Assembly: GCA_937873515.1 (NCBI GenBank)
Contig: CALMYB010000005.1
Coordinates: 62,001-126,000 of the forward strand
From: an uncultured Acidobacteriota bacterium
GTDB taxonomy: Bacteria > Acidobacteriota > Blastocatellia > Pyrinomonadales > Pyrinomonadaceae
Direction: 5' to 3'
DNA length: 64,000 nt
How positions within the stretch are numbered: the first letter of the stretch is position 1; the number at the start of each line of letters is the position of its first letter. The position numbers and the translations under genes were made by a program. Below the pieces are notes generated by a model, which was not told the DNA's origin, ran no database searches, and was given only the letters and a program-made list of their open reading frames with translations. Shown piece by piece: positions 25,063-33,087 of the stretch.

Positions 25063-26079
25063 ATGCGACATAAACTCATTACTTCAGCCGCAATTCTATC
25101 AAGCCTATTGGTAATAATAATCGTCTTCGGAAATATTGTGATCGTTGCCCAAAAGGGCGATGTAACCGGCACTTGGACGGCCAAAACACGCGATTCCGCA
25201 GAGAAACACCGGACAAGTAAAGCTGATGATGACCACGATGATGACGACCTCGATCGCTTTGACCCCAAGGCAGATAAACGCGGGCCCAGGCTCCACTTGA
25301 ACTTACAACGCGAACGGCGGGGCGAGAACTGGTCGAGCGGTCAAAGTTTTCGGTTCGACGAGATCTCAGGCCTGACAGAGGCTCAAACACAGAACGGCCC
25401 CGTAAACTTCACGATCGCCCGCGAGGCCGGGCAAGTATCGTTCACGGGCAGTTTTTCGAATGGACAGGGCTCAGGGACGTTCACATTTGCACCTGACCGA
25501 GGCTTCTTTGATCGGATGCAGCAGCGTGGGTTTGATTTTTACAAAGACGAGCCGGAGGAGAAGAACGTCAGGCGATCGACCTTCGAGGATCGCGCACTGA
25601 CCGCATTTTTCCTGAACGTAACAGCTGAACGCGCCGACGATCTGCTTTCGGCAAATTTTGGCGACCTCGGCATAGACGACCTTTTCAAAGCGACGATCTT
25701 CAAAATAGACGGCAAATTCATGTCTGAGATGAAGGCCACGGGGTACCCGAATCTCTCGATGGAAGATCTGGTCAAGGCCCGCATCTTCAAGATCGATGCA
25801 AATTACGTGAGCCAGATCCGTTCGATGGGTTATGACAAGGGCAATTTCGAGTCGCTCGTAAAATTCCGTATCTTCAAGGTCACGCCCGAATTTCTCAACG
25901 AGCTCCGGTCGGCCGGCCTTTCGAATATATCCGCAGCGGACATCGTCAAGTGCCGCATTTTCAATATCGATGCGGAATATGTTCGCAACGCTAGAGCCAA
26001 AGACCCGAATGCTTCGATCGAGGATATCGTGAAAATGAAGATCGGACTCGGCCGGGGCTTCATGCGCGACGAGCTTTAG
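25063..26079 (+). CDS. Secreted or membrane-anchored repeat protein
   Basis: 338 residues. One hydrophobic N-terminal segment (about 9-29) may be a signal anchor. An Asp/Lys-rich stretch follows, including a DDDHDDDD-like run at about 55-65, then a beta-rich domain (about 75-155). From about 190 a 26-27-residue unit repeats four to five times, with the pattern IFKID.xFMSEMKATGYPNLS.EDLVKA and variants VSQIRSMGYDKGNF and LNELRSAGLSNIS. Such repeats are known to me from the ends of M56/BlaR-type proteins; they are likely protein-binding. ATG 25063 has no close ribosome-binding site. It has its own terminator. Confidence 0.78.
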   Translation: MRHKLITSAAILSSLLVIIIVFGNIVIVAQKGDVTGTWTAKTRDSAEKHRTSKADDDHDDDDLDRFDPKADKRGPRLHLNLQRERRGENWSSGQSFRFDEISGLTEAQTQNGPVNFTIAREAGQVSFTGSFSNGQGSGTFTFAPDRGFFDRMQQRGFDFYKDEPEEKNVRRSTFEDRALTAFFLNVTAERADDLLSANFGDLGIDDLFKATIFKIDGKFMSEMKATGYPNLSMEDLVKARIFKIDANYVSQIRSMGYDKGNFESLVKFRIFKVTPEFLNELRSAGLSNISAADIVKCRIFNIDAEYVRNARAKDPNASIEDIVKMKIGLGRGFMRDEL

Positions 26080-26100
26080 GCTCATCTTGCCTTCTTATGC

Positions 26101-26137
26101 AAAAAGCTGACAGCCCGGCGCTGTCAGCTTTTTTCTT
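26101..26137. terminator. Bidirectional terminator
   Basis: A 13-bp stem, AAAAAGCTGACAG (26101-26113) with CTGTCAGCTTTTT (26121-26133). T runs exist in both directions, so it serves the repeat-protein gene on plus and the small membrane gene on minus, whose stop codon is inside the stem. Confidence 0.88.
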
Positions 26138-26381
26138 TTGAGACCGTCAGTCGCAAAGCAATGTAGGGGATCAAATTGAAGACCAAGACAAGGATCTTAT
26201 ACGTGGCCATCGCAAGGTAGTTCGCTACATCATAGTTCTCTTTCGACATCGGGAACCACGAAGTGTGGAGATGATAGATCCACTCGTAGCCGAGAGAGAA
26301 TACGGCAAACCAGACGATAAGCACCACATAATTGAGAAGAGTACAAATACCAAAGATACGGCGCGCCTTTTGCAAATTCAT
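26124..26381 (-). CDS. DUF6868-like small membrane protein
   Basis: 85 residues from ATG 26381, preceded by GGAGG (26386-26390). Two hydrophobic segments (about 9-30 and 55-80) flank a loop with HTSWFPMSKENYDVANYLAMATYK, resembling DUF6868 proteins (WF..S.E..D...Y...A.FK..). Function is unknown. It starts 10 bases after the yceH-like gene stop, so the two are probably co-transcribed. The stop codon lies within the terminator stem. Confidence 0.75.
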   Translation of the reverse strand: MNLQKARRIFGICTLLNYVVLIVWFAVFSLGYEWIYHLHTSWFPMSKENYDVANYLAMATYKILVLVFNLIPYIALRLTVSKEKS

Positions 26382-26391
26382 ATTTCCTCCG

Positions 26392-27042
26392 TCATTCGAA
26401 CTGCTTCCGAAACTCCGCAAATTCTGCTTGCAGCGCAGCAAGCTCCGACCTTAACGATTCGATCTCGCCCTTCAGGTCGCCAAAGCCATTGGTCACAGCT
26501 CTGGAACTCGCCGTTTGGTCGGCGGCCGCAAATGCCTCCTGAGTGACCTCTCCCGAAAGAAGGTGTGCAAACCGCGCTTCTTTGCGTCCGGGAAGGCGGT
26601 CGAGTTTCGTCACGAGCGGTTCATCGCGACGAGTCAATCGATCAAGAGACTCCTGAACCTCGCCGAGGCCGTCGAATGTGTGCATTCGGCCTGTGCGCTC
26701 GCGAAGTTCGCCAAGTGTCTGCGGCCCGCGGAGCATTAGAACGGCAAGCAATGCCGTTTCGTCCGGTTCGAGCGTATAGTAGCTCGGCAGCATATGCTTA
26801 TACTTCGGCACGCGGCTCGTGCTTCCGTAAAAAACATATACCAAATTCCGATCCCGCAAATGTTCGACCGCTGCCGCGACTGTGTCGGCATCGAGCGTCA
26901 TTACGGGTTCGCGGTTATTCTTTTGATTGCATGCGCTGACCAAGGTGTTCAGCGTCAAGGGATAGTATTCGGGAGTCGTAAGCTGTTTTTCCACAAGGGC
27001 ACCGACGACCCTCGCTTCTATTTCATTGAGTGTTTCGAACAT
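26392..27042 (-). CDS. YceH-family (UPF0502) protein
   Basis: 216 residues. Two winged-helix domains in tandem are typical: EIEARVVGALVEKQLTTPEYYPLTLN with ACNQKNNREPVM, then ALLAVLMLRGPQTLGELRERTGRMH. A C-terminal coiled coil (about 180-216) ends EFAEFRKQFE. The family is widespread and its fold suggests nucleic-acid binding, but the role is not established. It diverges from the exonuclease gene at 27079, with only 36 bases between the starts. Confidence 0.9.
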   Translation of the reverse strand: MFETLNEIEARVVGALVEKQLTTPEYYPLTLNTLVSACNQKNNREPVMTLDADTVAAAVEHLRDRNLVYVFYGSTSRVPKYKHMLPSYYTLEPDETALLAVLMLRGPQTLGELRERTGRMHTFDGLGEVQESLDRLTRRDEPLVTKLDRLPGRKEARFAHLLSGEVTQEAFAAADQTASSRAVTNGFGDLKGEIESLRSELAALQAEFAEFRKQFE

Positions 27043-27078
27043 GTAACTTTCGCTTTCCCTAATTTACAATCTATCTGG

Positions 27079-27651
27079 ATGGAAATACTAATCCCGCGCA
27101 CAGAGAACGAGATCGAGGCCGCCTTCGCTCGCATTTCGACAGCGGATGGGCTTGGCTGCGACACCGAAACATCCGGGCTGAATTCGCGCACCGGCAAGAT
27201 CTTTTCGATACAGTTCTCTGACGGCGATCTGTCGATCCTACTGCCCCTTAGCGAAGGGATCACGATCGGGCCTTTCGCAGACATTCTTGCAAACGCAGAG
27301 GTCGCCAAGATCTTTCATAACGCGAGATTCGACCTCGACTTCCTGAAGGCGGCCGGATTTAGAACTGAGAACATTTTCGACACAATGATCGCCGAAAAGG
27401 TCTTGACACGCGGCGCTCACCAATCCGCTTCGCTTGCCGATACGCTCTATCGCTATTTCGCGGTCGATCTCGACAAATCGCAGCGGAAGAAATTCAACGC
27501 CCGGTGGGACGGCATCTGGACCGAGGAACTTGTCGACTACGCTCTTTCAGACGTATGCCACCTGCCGCGTCTGATGCAGGAGCAGACCGAATGGCTCGAA
27601 AAGCTCGGCCTGACCGATGAATACCTGAAGAAAGTTGCCGAGATCGCATAA
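27079..27651 (+). CDS. RNase D-like 3'-5' exonuclease
   Basis: 190 residues from ATG 27079; upstream in-frame codons are antisense to yceH. The three DEDDy exonuclease motifs are present: LGCDTETSGL (Exo I), IFHNARFDLDFL (Exo II) and YALSDVCHLPRL (Exo III, tyrosine form). It has the exonuclease domain only, without the HRDC domains of full RNase D, and should trim RNA or DNA 3' ends in the cytoplasm. The DNA polymerase I exonuclease fold is the closest relative. No partner gene is adjacent. Confidence 0.9.
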   Translation: MEILIPRTENEIEAAFARISTADGLGCDTETSGLNSRTGKIFSIQFSDGDLSILLPLSEGITIGPFADILANAEVAKIFHNARFDLDFLKAAGFRTENIFDTMIAEKVLTRGAHQSASLADTLYRYFAVDLDKSQRKKFNARWDGIWTEELVDYALSDVCHLPRLMQEQTEWLEKLGLTDEYLKKVAEIA

Positions 27652-27693
27652 CTCTCTCGTCTTTCGGATGCTCACGAAGCGTCTAACGCTGTG

Positions 27694-28947
27694 ATGAGAT
27701 CTGACGGCTTTGGCAGACATGCAGTCTCTTTGGCGGTAATACTTGTCGCGGCCTTCGCTCAGGCTGCGTACGGGCAAAGGCAAAGCTTTTTCGTTGCTCC
27801 GCACGACACCGATCCTGAGATCACGACCAACCTGAGCGGCCACTATGTGTCGATCGACCGCAGCGTTCCACAAAAGAATCAGCTATTCGTCTTTTTCCCA
27901 GGCACTCACGGCATTGCCGCCAACTATGAGATCTTAAACAATACTGTGGCGGAGATGGGTTTTCACGCGATAAACCTGACCTATCCGAACGACACGGCGG
28001 TTAATTCGCTTTGTGGCGGAATGAGTAGCGACCTTGACTGCTATGCGAACGTGAGGCTTGAGATCCTTGACGGCACCGATCGCACTCCGCTCGTCAGCGT
28101 CAACCGAGCAAATTCCGCCGAGAACCGAATCATAAAGCTGCTGATCTATCTTCGCAACCATTTCCCGAATGACAATTGGGGACAGTTTCTCATTGATGAT
28201 TCGACGCTCGATTGGTCCAAGATAATCGTCTCCGGCCACTCGCAGGGCGGCGGCCACGCCGGCATTCTTGGCCGCTACCATTCGGTCGCACGCGTCGTAA
28301 TGTTCGCCGCGATGGATTACAACGGGCCGGCCCATTCTCCCGCGAACTGGATCGCCCATCCCGAAATGACACCGAATGCATCTTCGGCCGACAAATTCTG
28401 GGGCTTCTCACATATGCGCGATGAGGCGATCAACTTCAATCTACTGACGACGACCATTTGGCCAGCCTACGGAATGCCGCCCTTCGGCACCGTCGTAAAT
28501 GTTGACGGTATTAGCCCACCGTACAGCAACACACACTCGCTGACAAGCAATCTCGACGGATGTCCTTCTTTTCACGGCTGCGTCGCCGTAGATTCCGGGA
28601 TCGTGTACCAGAATGGTGTCCCGGTATATAAGCCCGTTTGGCAGTATTTGCTGTCGAATACGGTGTCGCCGCTGAGTCTAAGCTCGATGCAGTTCCTGCG
28701 GGCGACGCAGCCCGTCGGGCGGCCGCCGGTCGGGATCTCGACGAAATACTACCGAATTCAGGTTGTGGGCAATGGATTTGATAGCGGCTCTCGCGTCCTC
28801 GTAAACGGCATCGAGACCGAGACCACTTTCGTGAGTTCGAGTGAACTTCAGGCATCGCTTCCCGCGGGAAAGGTCGGGCGTGTCGGCGCTTCGACCGTTC
28901 AGGTACGCGGCCAGAGCGGAGCCGTCTCGAACAGCCTCACATTCTAG
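27694..28947 (+). CDS. Secreted alpha/beta-hydrolase-like protein with C-terminal IPT-like domain
   Basis: 417 residues. The signal peptide ends near AYGQ. The nucleophile elbow VSGHSQGGGHAG gives the GxSxG motif near residue 180, with FFPGTHG as a possible oxyanion region. A C-terminal beta-sandwich (about 335-417; YRIQVVGNGFDSGSRVLVNG, then VQVRGQSGAVSNSL) resembles an IPT/TIG domain. It resembles esterases of the BPSS1187 type. The substrate is unknown. Start ATG 27694 follows a GTG directly; neither has a clear ribosome-binding site. It converges with the thioesterase gene, 3 bases apart. Confidence 0.78.
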   Translation: MRSDGFGRHAVSLAVILVAAFAQAAYGQRQSFFVAPHDTDPEITTNLSGHYVSIDRSVPQKNQLFVFFPGTHGIAANYEILNNTVAEMGFHAINLTYPNDTAVNSLCGGMSSDLDCYANVRLEILDGTDRTPLVSVNRANSAENRIIKLLIYLRNHFPNDNWGQFLIDDSTLDWSKIIVSGHSQGGGHAGILGRYHSVARVVMFAAMDYNGPAHSPANWIAHPEMTPNASSADKFWGFSHMRDEAINFNLLTTTIWPAYGMPPFGTVVNVDGISPPYSNTHSLTSNLDGCPSFHGCVAVDSGIVYQNGVPVYKPVWQYLLSNTVSPLSLSSMQFLRATQPVGRPPVGISTKYYRIQVVGNGFDSGSRVLVNGIETETTFVSSSELQASLPAGKVGRVGASTVQVRGQSGAVSNSLTF

Positions 28948-28950
28948 CTT

Positions 28951-29415
28951 TTACCAGCGGTGGTATGCAGGATGGCCTTCTTTGACGGCGACGAAGGTGC
29001 CGCGGCAGGTCGCGCAGACCTTGCCGTTCGCGGTCAATTCCGCCTCGACGGTCGCACGGTCTTCTTTTGACTCGACAACTCTCGCACGAAGGTAGATCGG
29101 CGCATCGAACGGCGTCGGACGCAGCAGTTTGACGTGAAAATCCGCCGTTACGGTGCAGTCCGGCTCGCTCTTCCCGTCGCGTTTCATCATAAAATACGCG
29201 GCCGTCCAATTCGAGTGGCAATCGAGCAGAGTGCCGATGATGCCGCCGTTCAGCATTCCGGGGAAAGCCTGATGCTCCGCTTTCGCGTGAAACTCCATCA
29301 CGAGTTCATCGCCCTCTGGAAAGCTGTTTATCCGCAGCCCCTTTTCGTTCGCGGGGCCGCAGCCGAAGCAGATGCTGTTCGGTGAATATTCTTGCTGTAC
29401 TGAGAGATCGGACAT
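28951..29415 (-). CDS. PaaI-type hotdog thioesterase
   Basis: 154 residues from ATG 29415. A 4HBT hotdog fold with NSICFGCGPANEKGL at the N-terminus, FPGMLNGGIIGTLLDCHSNWTA around the active-site helix and VTADFHVKLLRPTP in the strand region. Such enzymes hydrolyse acyl-CoA thioesters; the acyl group is not predictable. Its start codon overlaps the stop of the upstream DUF4870-like gene (TAATG), so translation is coupled. Confidence 0.9.
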   Translation of the reverse strand: MSDLSVQQEYSPNSICFGCGPANEKGLRINSFPEGDELVMEFHAKAEHQAFPGMLNGGIIGTLLDCHSNWTAAYFMMKRDGKSEPDCTVTADFHVKLLRPTPFDAPIYLRARVVESKEDRATVEAELTANGKVCATCRGTFVAVKEGHPAYHRW

Positions 29416-30041
29416 TACTTTTTGTTGAAGGTATCGGGCGAAAGCTTTTCCTCGAGCCAATCCGTCAGGCCTTCAAGGAACTCTAGATGGATCGGCCGGC
29501 CACGCCAGGCTTTATAAACAAAGACAAAAAGAATTATTGTCGTAATCGCCGAAAAGATACCGACCGCGGGTCGAGCGGCGTTCGTAACCGAGCCGACGAT
29601 ACCAAGCAGCGTGGTAACGAGCAGGATACCAAGATGTGCGGCAAGCCCCTGCGCGGCATGAAAGCGTGATTTTGCCTCGCTCTTCGGCAACAGAACAAGA
29701 AGGATAATGCCCGCAACAAGGCCGAAATACCACGGAATGTATGGAATCGCCGTCACGATGTTCTCCTTCAACCCGATCTTGTCAACTCGTCGATTTCGCA
29801 CATCCTCGACCGCCGAGGGTGCCGACGATGCGTAAAATGCAGGGGCATACGCGCCTTGCGGTGCCTGATACGCGCCAAAATCCCGCGGCCCGAATTCACG
29901 AGTCTCCTGCTCGTAATTCTCCGTATTCGCGAACGGCCTCGTTTCACCGCCTGTCTCAGCGGATGCTTGCGCCGCCGCCGCGGCCTTCGCCTTCTCGGGA
30001 AAGTCAGGATCAAGTTGATTTGTGTCGTATTTTGACGGCAT
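29415..30041 (-). CDS. DUF4870/Tic20-like membrane protein
   Basis: 208 residues. About 90 N-terminal residues are disordered, with Tyr/Phe/Pro/Ala-rich sequence. Residues about 100-185 hold three hydrophobic segments with YIPWYFGLVAGIILLV, SRFHAAQGLAAHLG and IFSAITTIILFVFVYKAWRG, the pattern of the DUF4870 family. The C-terminus (LEEKLSPDTFNKK) is hydrophilic. Function unknown. It is the first gene of a two-gene operon with the thioesterase. Confidence 0.75.
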   Translation of the reverse strand: MPSKYDTNQLDPDFPEKAKAAAAAQASAETGGETRPFANTENYEQETREFGPRDFGAYQAPQGAYAPAFYASSAPSAVEDVRNRRVDKIGLKENIVTAIPYIPWYFGLVAGIILLVLLPKSEAKSRFHAAQGLAAHLGILLVTTLLGIVGSVTNAARPAVGIFSAITTIILFVFVYKAWRGRPIHLEFLEGLTDWLEEKLSPDTFNKK

Positions 30042-30094
30042 TACAACGTATCTTAACGATATTCTGACCGAAATGGTTCGAAAATTCTAGCGAG

Positions 30095-30454
30095 TCACCG
30101 CTGAAGCTTTGAGTTGATCAGAGTGTTCAGAGAGACACCTTGCAGTTCGGATTCGAGAGCGAGTCTGCGATGAAGATCTTTCGCCATACGCAAATTCAGT
30201 CTTCCGCTAAAATGGCGTTTTCCGACGGGTACGGGAATGGGGTCCCCTTCTGCCGCTAGATCTTCGAGAACATCTGCTACCACACCTCCGATCTCGCTAA
30301 GCGCTTTTTGCTGTGAACTGCCGTGCGCTGCAAGGGACGGAAATTCGGCTACGCGGGCAACAAATGCCCCATCATCCTCCGACCAGGTAACCGTGTAGCT
30401 GTATTGATCCGGTTTGTAAGCCTTCTCTTTGCAAATATTGTCTCTTCTCGCCAT
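30095..30454 (-). CDS. hicB: HicB-family antitoxin
   Basis: 119 residues from ATG 30454. A partial RNase-H-like HicB fold (YTVTWSEDDGAFVARVAEFPSLAAHG, then SEIGGVVADVLEDL) precedes a ribbon-helix-helix domain (GRLNLRMAKDLHRRLALES, SLNTLINSKL). It should neutralise HicA and repress the operon through the RHH domain. It starts one base after the hicA stop, in the usual hicA-hicB order. The pair lies between the DUF4870-like and aspS regions as a small accessory island. Confidence 0.88.
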   Translation of the reverse strand: MARRDNICKEKAYKPDQYSYTVTWSEDDGAFVARVAEFPSLAAHGSSQQKALSEIGGVVADVLEDLAAEGDPIPVPVGKRHFSGRLNLRMAKDLHRRLALESELQGVSLNTLINSKLQR

Positions 30455-30455
30455 A

Positions 30456-30719
30456 TTAGTTCTCTCGACCACCGCCATCCCGCACGCCTTCAAGCTTCTT
30501 CAACGCTGCTGTGACTTGTTCCACCTGGTATGGCTTGGCTTTTCCTTTTGATGATTGCAGGTTCAACCGAGGGTCGCCCGGCCATGGGGTCTTGAAAATG
30601 TGATGACTCCCACTTATGCGAGGTGCACCAAAAAACTCACTGCAAACTCGAAGTAGAAATGAGAATCTGGTACTAGCGCCTTCCCTCTGAAGCTTTTCAA
30701 TTATTTCCGAGATCTCCAT
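30456..30719 (-). CDS. hicA: HicA-like mRNA interferase toxin
   Basis: 87 residues from ATG 30719, about normal for HicA plus an N-terminal extension. The double-stranded RNA-binding-like fold is marked by ISGSHHIFKTPWPG, with the catalytic histidine in GSHH, and KPYQVEQVTAALKKLEG at the C-terminus. It should cut mRNA when free of HicB. Expression is driven by the promoter and operator at 30734-30771. Confidence 0.87.
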   Translation of the reverse strand: MEISEIIEKLQREGASTRFSFLLRVCSEFFGAPRISGSHHIFKTPWPGDPRLNLQSSKGKAKPYQVEQVTAALKKLEGVRDGGGREN

Positions 30720-30733
30720 TAAGACCAAAATCA

Positions 30734-30771
30734 GATAGTACCATATATAGTACTATCAAATAATCCTTCAA
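30734..30771 (-). promoter_or_regulatory. hicAB promoter with overlapping palindromic operator
   Basis: On the minus strand, -35 TTGAAG (30766-30771) and -10 TATATA (30744-30749) are 16 bases apart. A perfect inverted repeat, GATAGTAC (30734-30741) and GTACTATC (30750-30757), spans the -10 box. It is the likely site at which the HicB ribbon-helix-helix domain represses. Confidence 0.75.
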
Positions 30772-30776
30772 TGCAA

Positions 30777-31019
30777 TTACCGTGATCGGCGCTTCCAGAA
30801 AAGAATCAAAAGAAGTATGCTCGAAAGTCCAAGAGCAACAGACAGGAACTTTAGTGAGTCCACCAAGAGTATTCTTGACCCGTCTGCACACCTAATAGGG
30901 AACGAGATCACATCTGAGCCCGTACAATCGACAAGCCCAACCATCAAATAGCCCGCAAAATACCACATGCCAAGGGCGACCATGGCTACAAATATCGGAG
31001 CTGGCAGACGGCCGATCAT
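30777..31019 (-). CDS. Small two-helix membrane protein
   Basis: 80 residues, no known family. Two hydrophobic segments (about 9-30 and 51-74) flank a loop with two cysteines (VDCTGSDVISFPIRCADGSR), possibly disulfide-linked outside the membrane; the C-terminus is basic (WKRRSR). Its start overlaps the aspS stop as ATGA, so it is translated with aspS. Confidence 0.68.
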   Translation of the reverse strand: MIGRLPAPIFVAMVALGMWYFAGYLMVGLVDCTGSDVISFPIRCADGSRILLVDSLKFLSVALGLSSILLLILFWKRRSR

Positions 31020-32824
31020 TCAACTCTAATACCCAGTTCATTCAATTGCGCGTCGTCCACCTCGCCAGGCGAATCCATCATCAGGTCTTGGGCTGATGCG
31101 GTTTTTGGGAATGCCATAACGTCGCGAATATTTTCCGTGCCGCAGAGGATCATACACGTGCGTTCGATGCCGGCGGCAAAGCCTCCGTGCGGCGGCGTGC
31201 CGTATTCGAGTGCGTCGAGGAAGAAGCCGAATCGCTCGCGAGCCTTCTCAGGCGTCATTCCGAGAGCCTTGAAATTCAGATCCTGAATCTCCTTCTGATG
31301 GATACGGATCGAGCCGCCCGCGCATTCGTAGCCGTTGATGACCGCGTCGTACGCTTTGGCGCGAACTTGCCCCAAAAGATGATGCTGAGACGCGTCATTC
31401 ACCGCCGTCTTGAAAAGCTCGATATCCTCGTCCATCGGCGAGGTGAAAGGATGATGAGCCGCGATGTATGTATCGCTCTCTTCGTCGTGTTCGAACATCG
31501 GGAATTCCGTCACGATCAGCGGCTTGTAGGCCGTGCGGTCGATCAGATCCTCACGCCTAGCGACCTCGAGCCTCAGTGCGCCTAGCGAGGCGGCAACGAC
31601 CGACCTTCGGCCCGCGACGATGAGGACTGCATCGCCTTTCTCGGCACCTGCGAGAGATGCGAGTTCAGCGATCTTCTCTTCACCCAGCACCTTCAAGAGC
31701 GAAGATGCAAGAGTGCCGTCGGCTGCGATCTTTATCCACGCAAGAGCACCTGCACCGTAGCGTTTTACGTATTCCTGGATCTCGTCCGTCTGCTTTCGCG
31801 AATAGTCGCTGCGGCCTTTAACGACGATGCATTTGATCTCGCCGCCTCTGTCGAGCGTGTCTCGAAATGGTGCAAACTCCGTGTCTTTCAGAGCCGACGA
31901 AAGATCCTGCAGCTCCATCTCGAACCGAAGATCAGGCTTGTCCGAACCGTATCGACGCATCGCCTCGGAGTGCGTCATTCGCGGCCATTCCGTGGGGAAT
32001 TCGACGTCGATGAGCCTCAACACGTGGTTGAACATCCCCTCGATCTCACGATACACCTGTTCGCGATTAACGAACGACATCTCCATGTCGAGCTGCGTGA
32101 ATTCCGGCTGGCGATCGGCGCGCAGATCTTCGTCGCGAAAGCATCTCGCGATCTGAAAATACTTGTCAAAGCCCGATATCATCGTGATCTGCTTCAATAT
32201 CTGCGGGCTCTGCGGCAGAGCGAAGAATTTTCCGGTATGGATCCTCGACGGGACGATAAAATCCCGTGCGCCTTCGGGCGTCGATTTGAGCAGGATCGGC
32301 GTCTCGATCTCAATGAACCCGCGTCCGTCAAAATACTGGCGAATGGCGGCGACGGCTTTCGCCCGCATACGGATGTTGTTCTGCAGCTGCGGCCTGCGAA
32401 GGTCGAGATACCGATATTTGAGACGCAGATCTTCTGAGGCAAGATTCTGCGAGCCGGACTTCTCAAGCTCGAAGGGCGGCACTTTCGCGGTGTTATAGAT
32501 CAGCAACTCATCGGCGTGAACCTCGATGTCGCCGGTCGCAAGCTTTGCGTTGTGCGTGCCTTCGCGTTCGACGACCGCACCCTTTATGCCGATCACGAAT
32601 TCGCCGCGTATGTCTTTCGCTTTTGCGTGAGCGTCAGGCGATGTCTCCTCGTTCAAGACGACCTGAGTGATGCCTTCGCGATCGCGCAGGTCAATGAAGG
32701 TCAGCGGCCCGAAATCACGCTTCTTCGCGACCCAGCCCATCAACACAACGCTGCTCCCAACGTCGTCTTTACGCAGCTCACCGCACGTGTGCGTGCGCTC
32801 CAAACTTCCCAAAACATCCAGCAT
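31016..32824 (-). CDS. aspS: Aspartyl-tRNA synthetase
   Basis: 602 residues from ATG 32824 (MLDVLGSLERTHTCGELR). Bacterial-type class II synthetase: an OB anticodon-binding domain (DFGPLTFIDLRDREGITQ), motif 2 FRDEDLRADRQPEFTQLDMEMSF region, a GAD insertion around residues 290-420, and motif 3 GFAAGIERTCMI. It charges tRNA-Asp with aspartate; whether it also charges tRNA-Asn cannot be told here. It is separated from cdsA by a terminator and a palindromic array, so it has its own promoter, and it is followed by an overlapping small membrane gene. Confidence 0.97.
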   Translation of the reverse strand: MLDVLGSLERTHTCGELRKDDVGSSVVLMGWVAKKRDFGPLTFIDLRDREGITQVVLNEETSPDAHAKAKDIRGEFVIGIKGAVVEREGTHNAKLATGDIEVHADELLIYNTAKVPPFELEKSGSQNLASEDLRLKYRYLDLRRPQLQNNIRMRAKAVAAIRQYFDGRGFIEIETPILLKSTPEGARDFIVPSRIHTGKFFALPQSPQILKQITMISGFDKYFQIARCFRDEDLRADRQPEFTQLDMEMSFVNREQVYREIEGMFNHVLRLIDVEFPTEWPRMTHSEAMRRYGSDKPDLRFEMELQDLSSALKDTEFAPFRDTLDRGGEIKCIVVKGRSDYSRKQTDEIQEYVKRYGAGALAWIKIAADGTLASSLLKVLGEEKIAELASLAGAEKGDAVLIVAGRRSVVAASLGALRLEVARREDLIDRTAYKPLIVTEFPMFEHDEESDTYIAAHHPFTSPMDEDIELFKTAVNDASQHHLLGQVRAKAYDAVINGYECAGGSIRIHQKEIQDLNFKALGMTPEKARERFGFFLDALEYGTPPHGGFAAGIERTCMILCGTENIRDVMAFPKTASAQDLMMDSPGEVDDAQLNELGIRVE

Positions 32825-32848
32825 AAATGAAAACCAACCCGTCAAATT

Positions 32849-32977
32849 TTAACCGCAGATTGACGCAAATGACGCAGATGAAAGTCCTTATGCTCATTCT
32901 GCGTGATTCCGAAAAAACGACCTGGCCAAAAGGCCGAACCAGTGCTATCCGTGCCTTCTGCATCTATCCGCGGTTAA
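32849..32977. repeat. Palindromic 9-bp-period array upstream of aspS
   Basis: The outer ends are perfect inverted repeats, TTAACCGC (32849-32856) and GCGGTTAA (32970-32977). The left arm has gcaaatgac and gcagatgaa steps; the right arm ctatccgtg, ccttctgca, tctatccgc. The inner part has an extra attctgcgtga near 32897. The word family (cgcagat, cggat) is that of the hemW insertion. Confidence 0.78.
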
Positions 32978-32989
32978 TTCTCTTCCAAA

Positions 32990-33022
32990 CAAAAAGCCCT
33001 TCGAGTTATGACAACGAAGGGC
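32990..33022 (-). terminator. Rho-independent terminator after cdsA
   Basis: On the minus strand an 8-bp stem GCCCTTCG (33015-33022) pairs with CGAAGGGC (32996-33003) across an 11-base loop, followed by five T (32991-32995). It ends the pyrE-to-cdsA operon. Confidence 0.88.
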
Positions 33023-33087
33023 CGCGACGCGAGGGTAAATTCAGCGCATCGGGGCTTACGTATTATTGTCATTGAACCGAACGGCTT

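Noticed and set aside
25471..26085. 204-codon minus-strand frame
   Set aside because: Antisense to the repeat protein; its apparent repeats mirror those of the real gene.
31016..32824. Reading aspS as a non-discriminating AspRS
   Set aside because: The deciding residues could not be judged by eye and no gatCAB genes are in the window.
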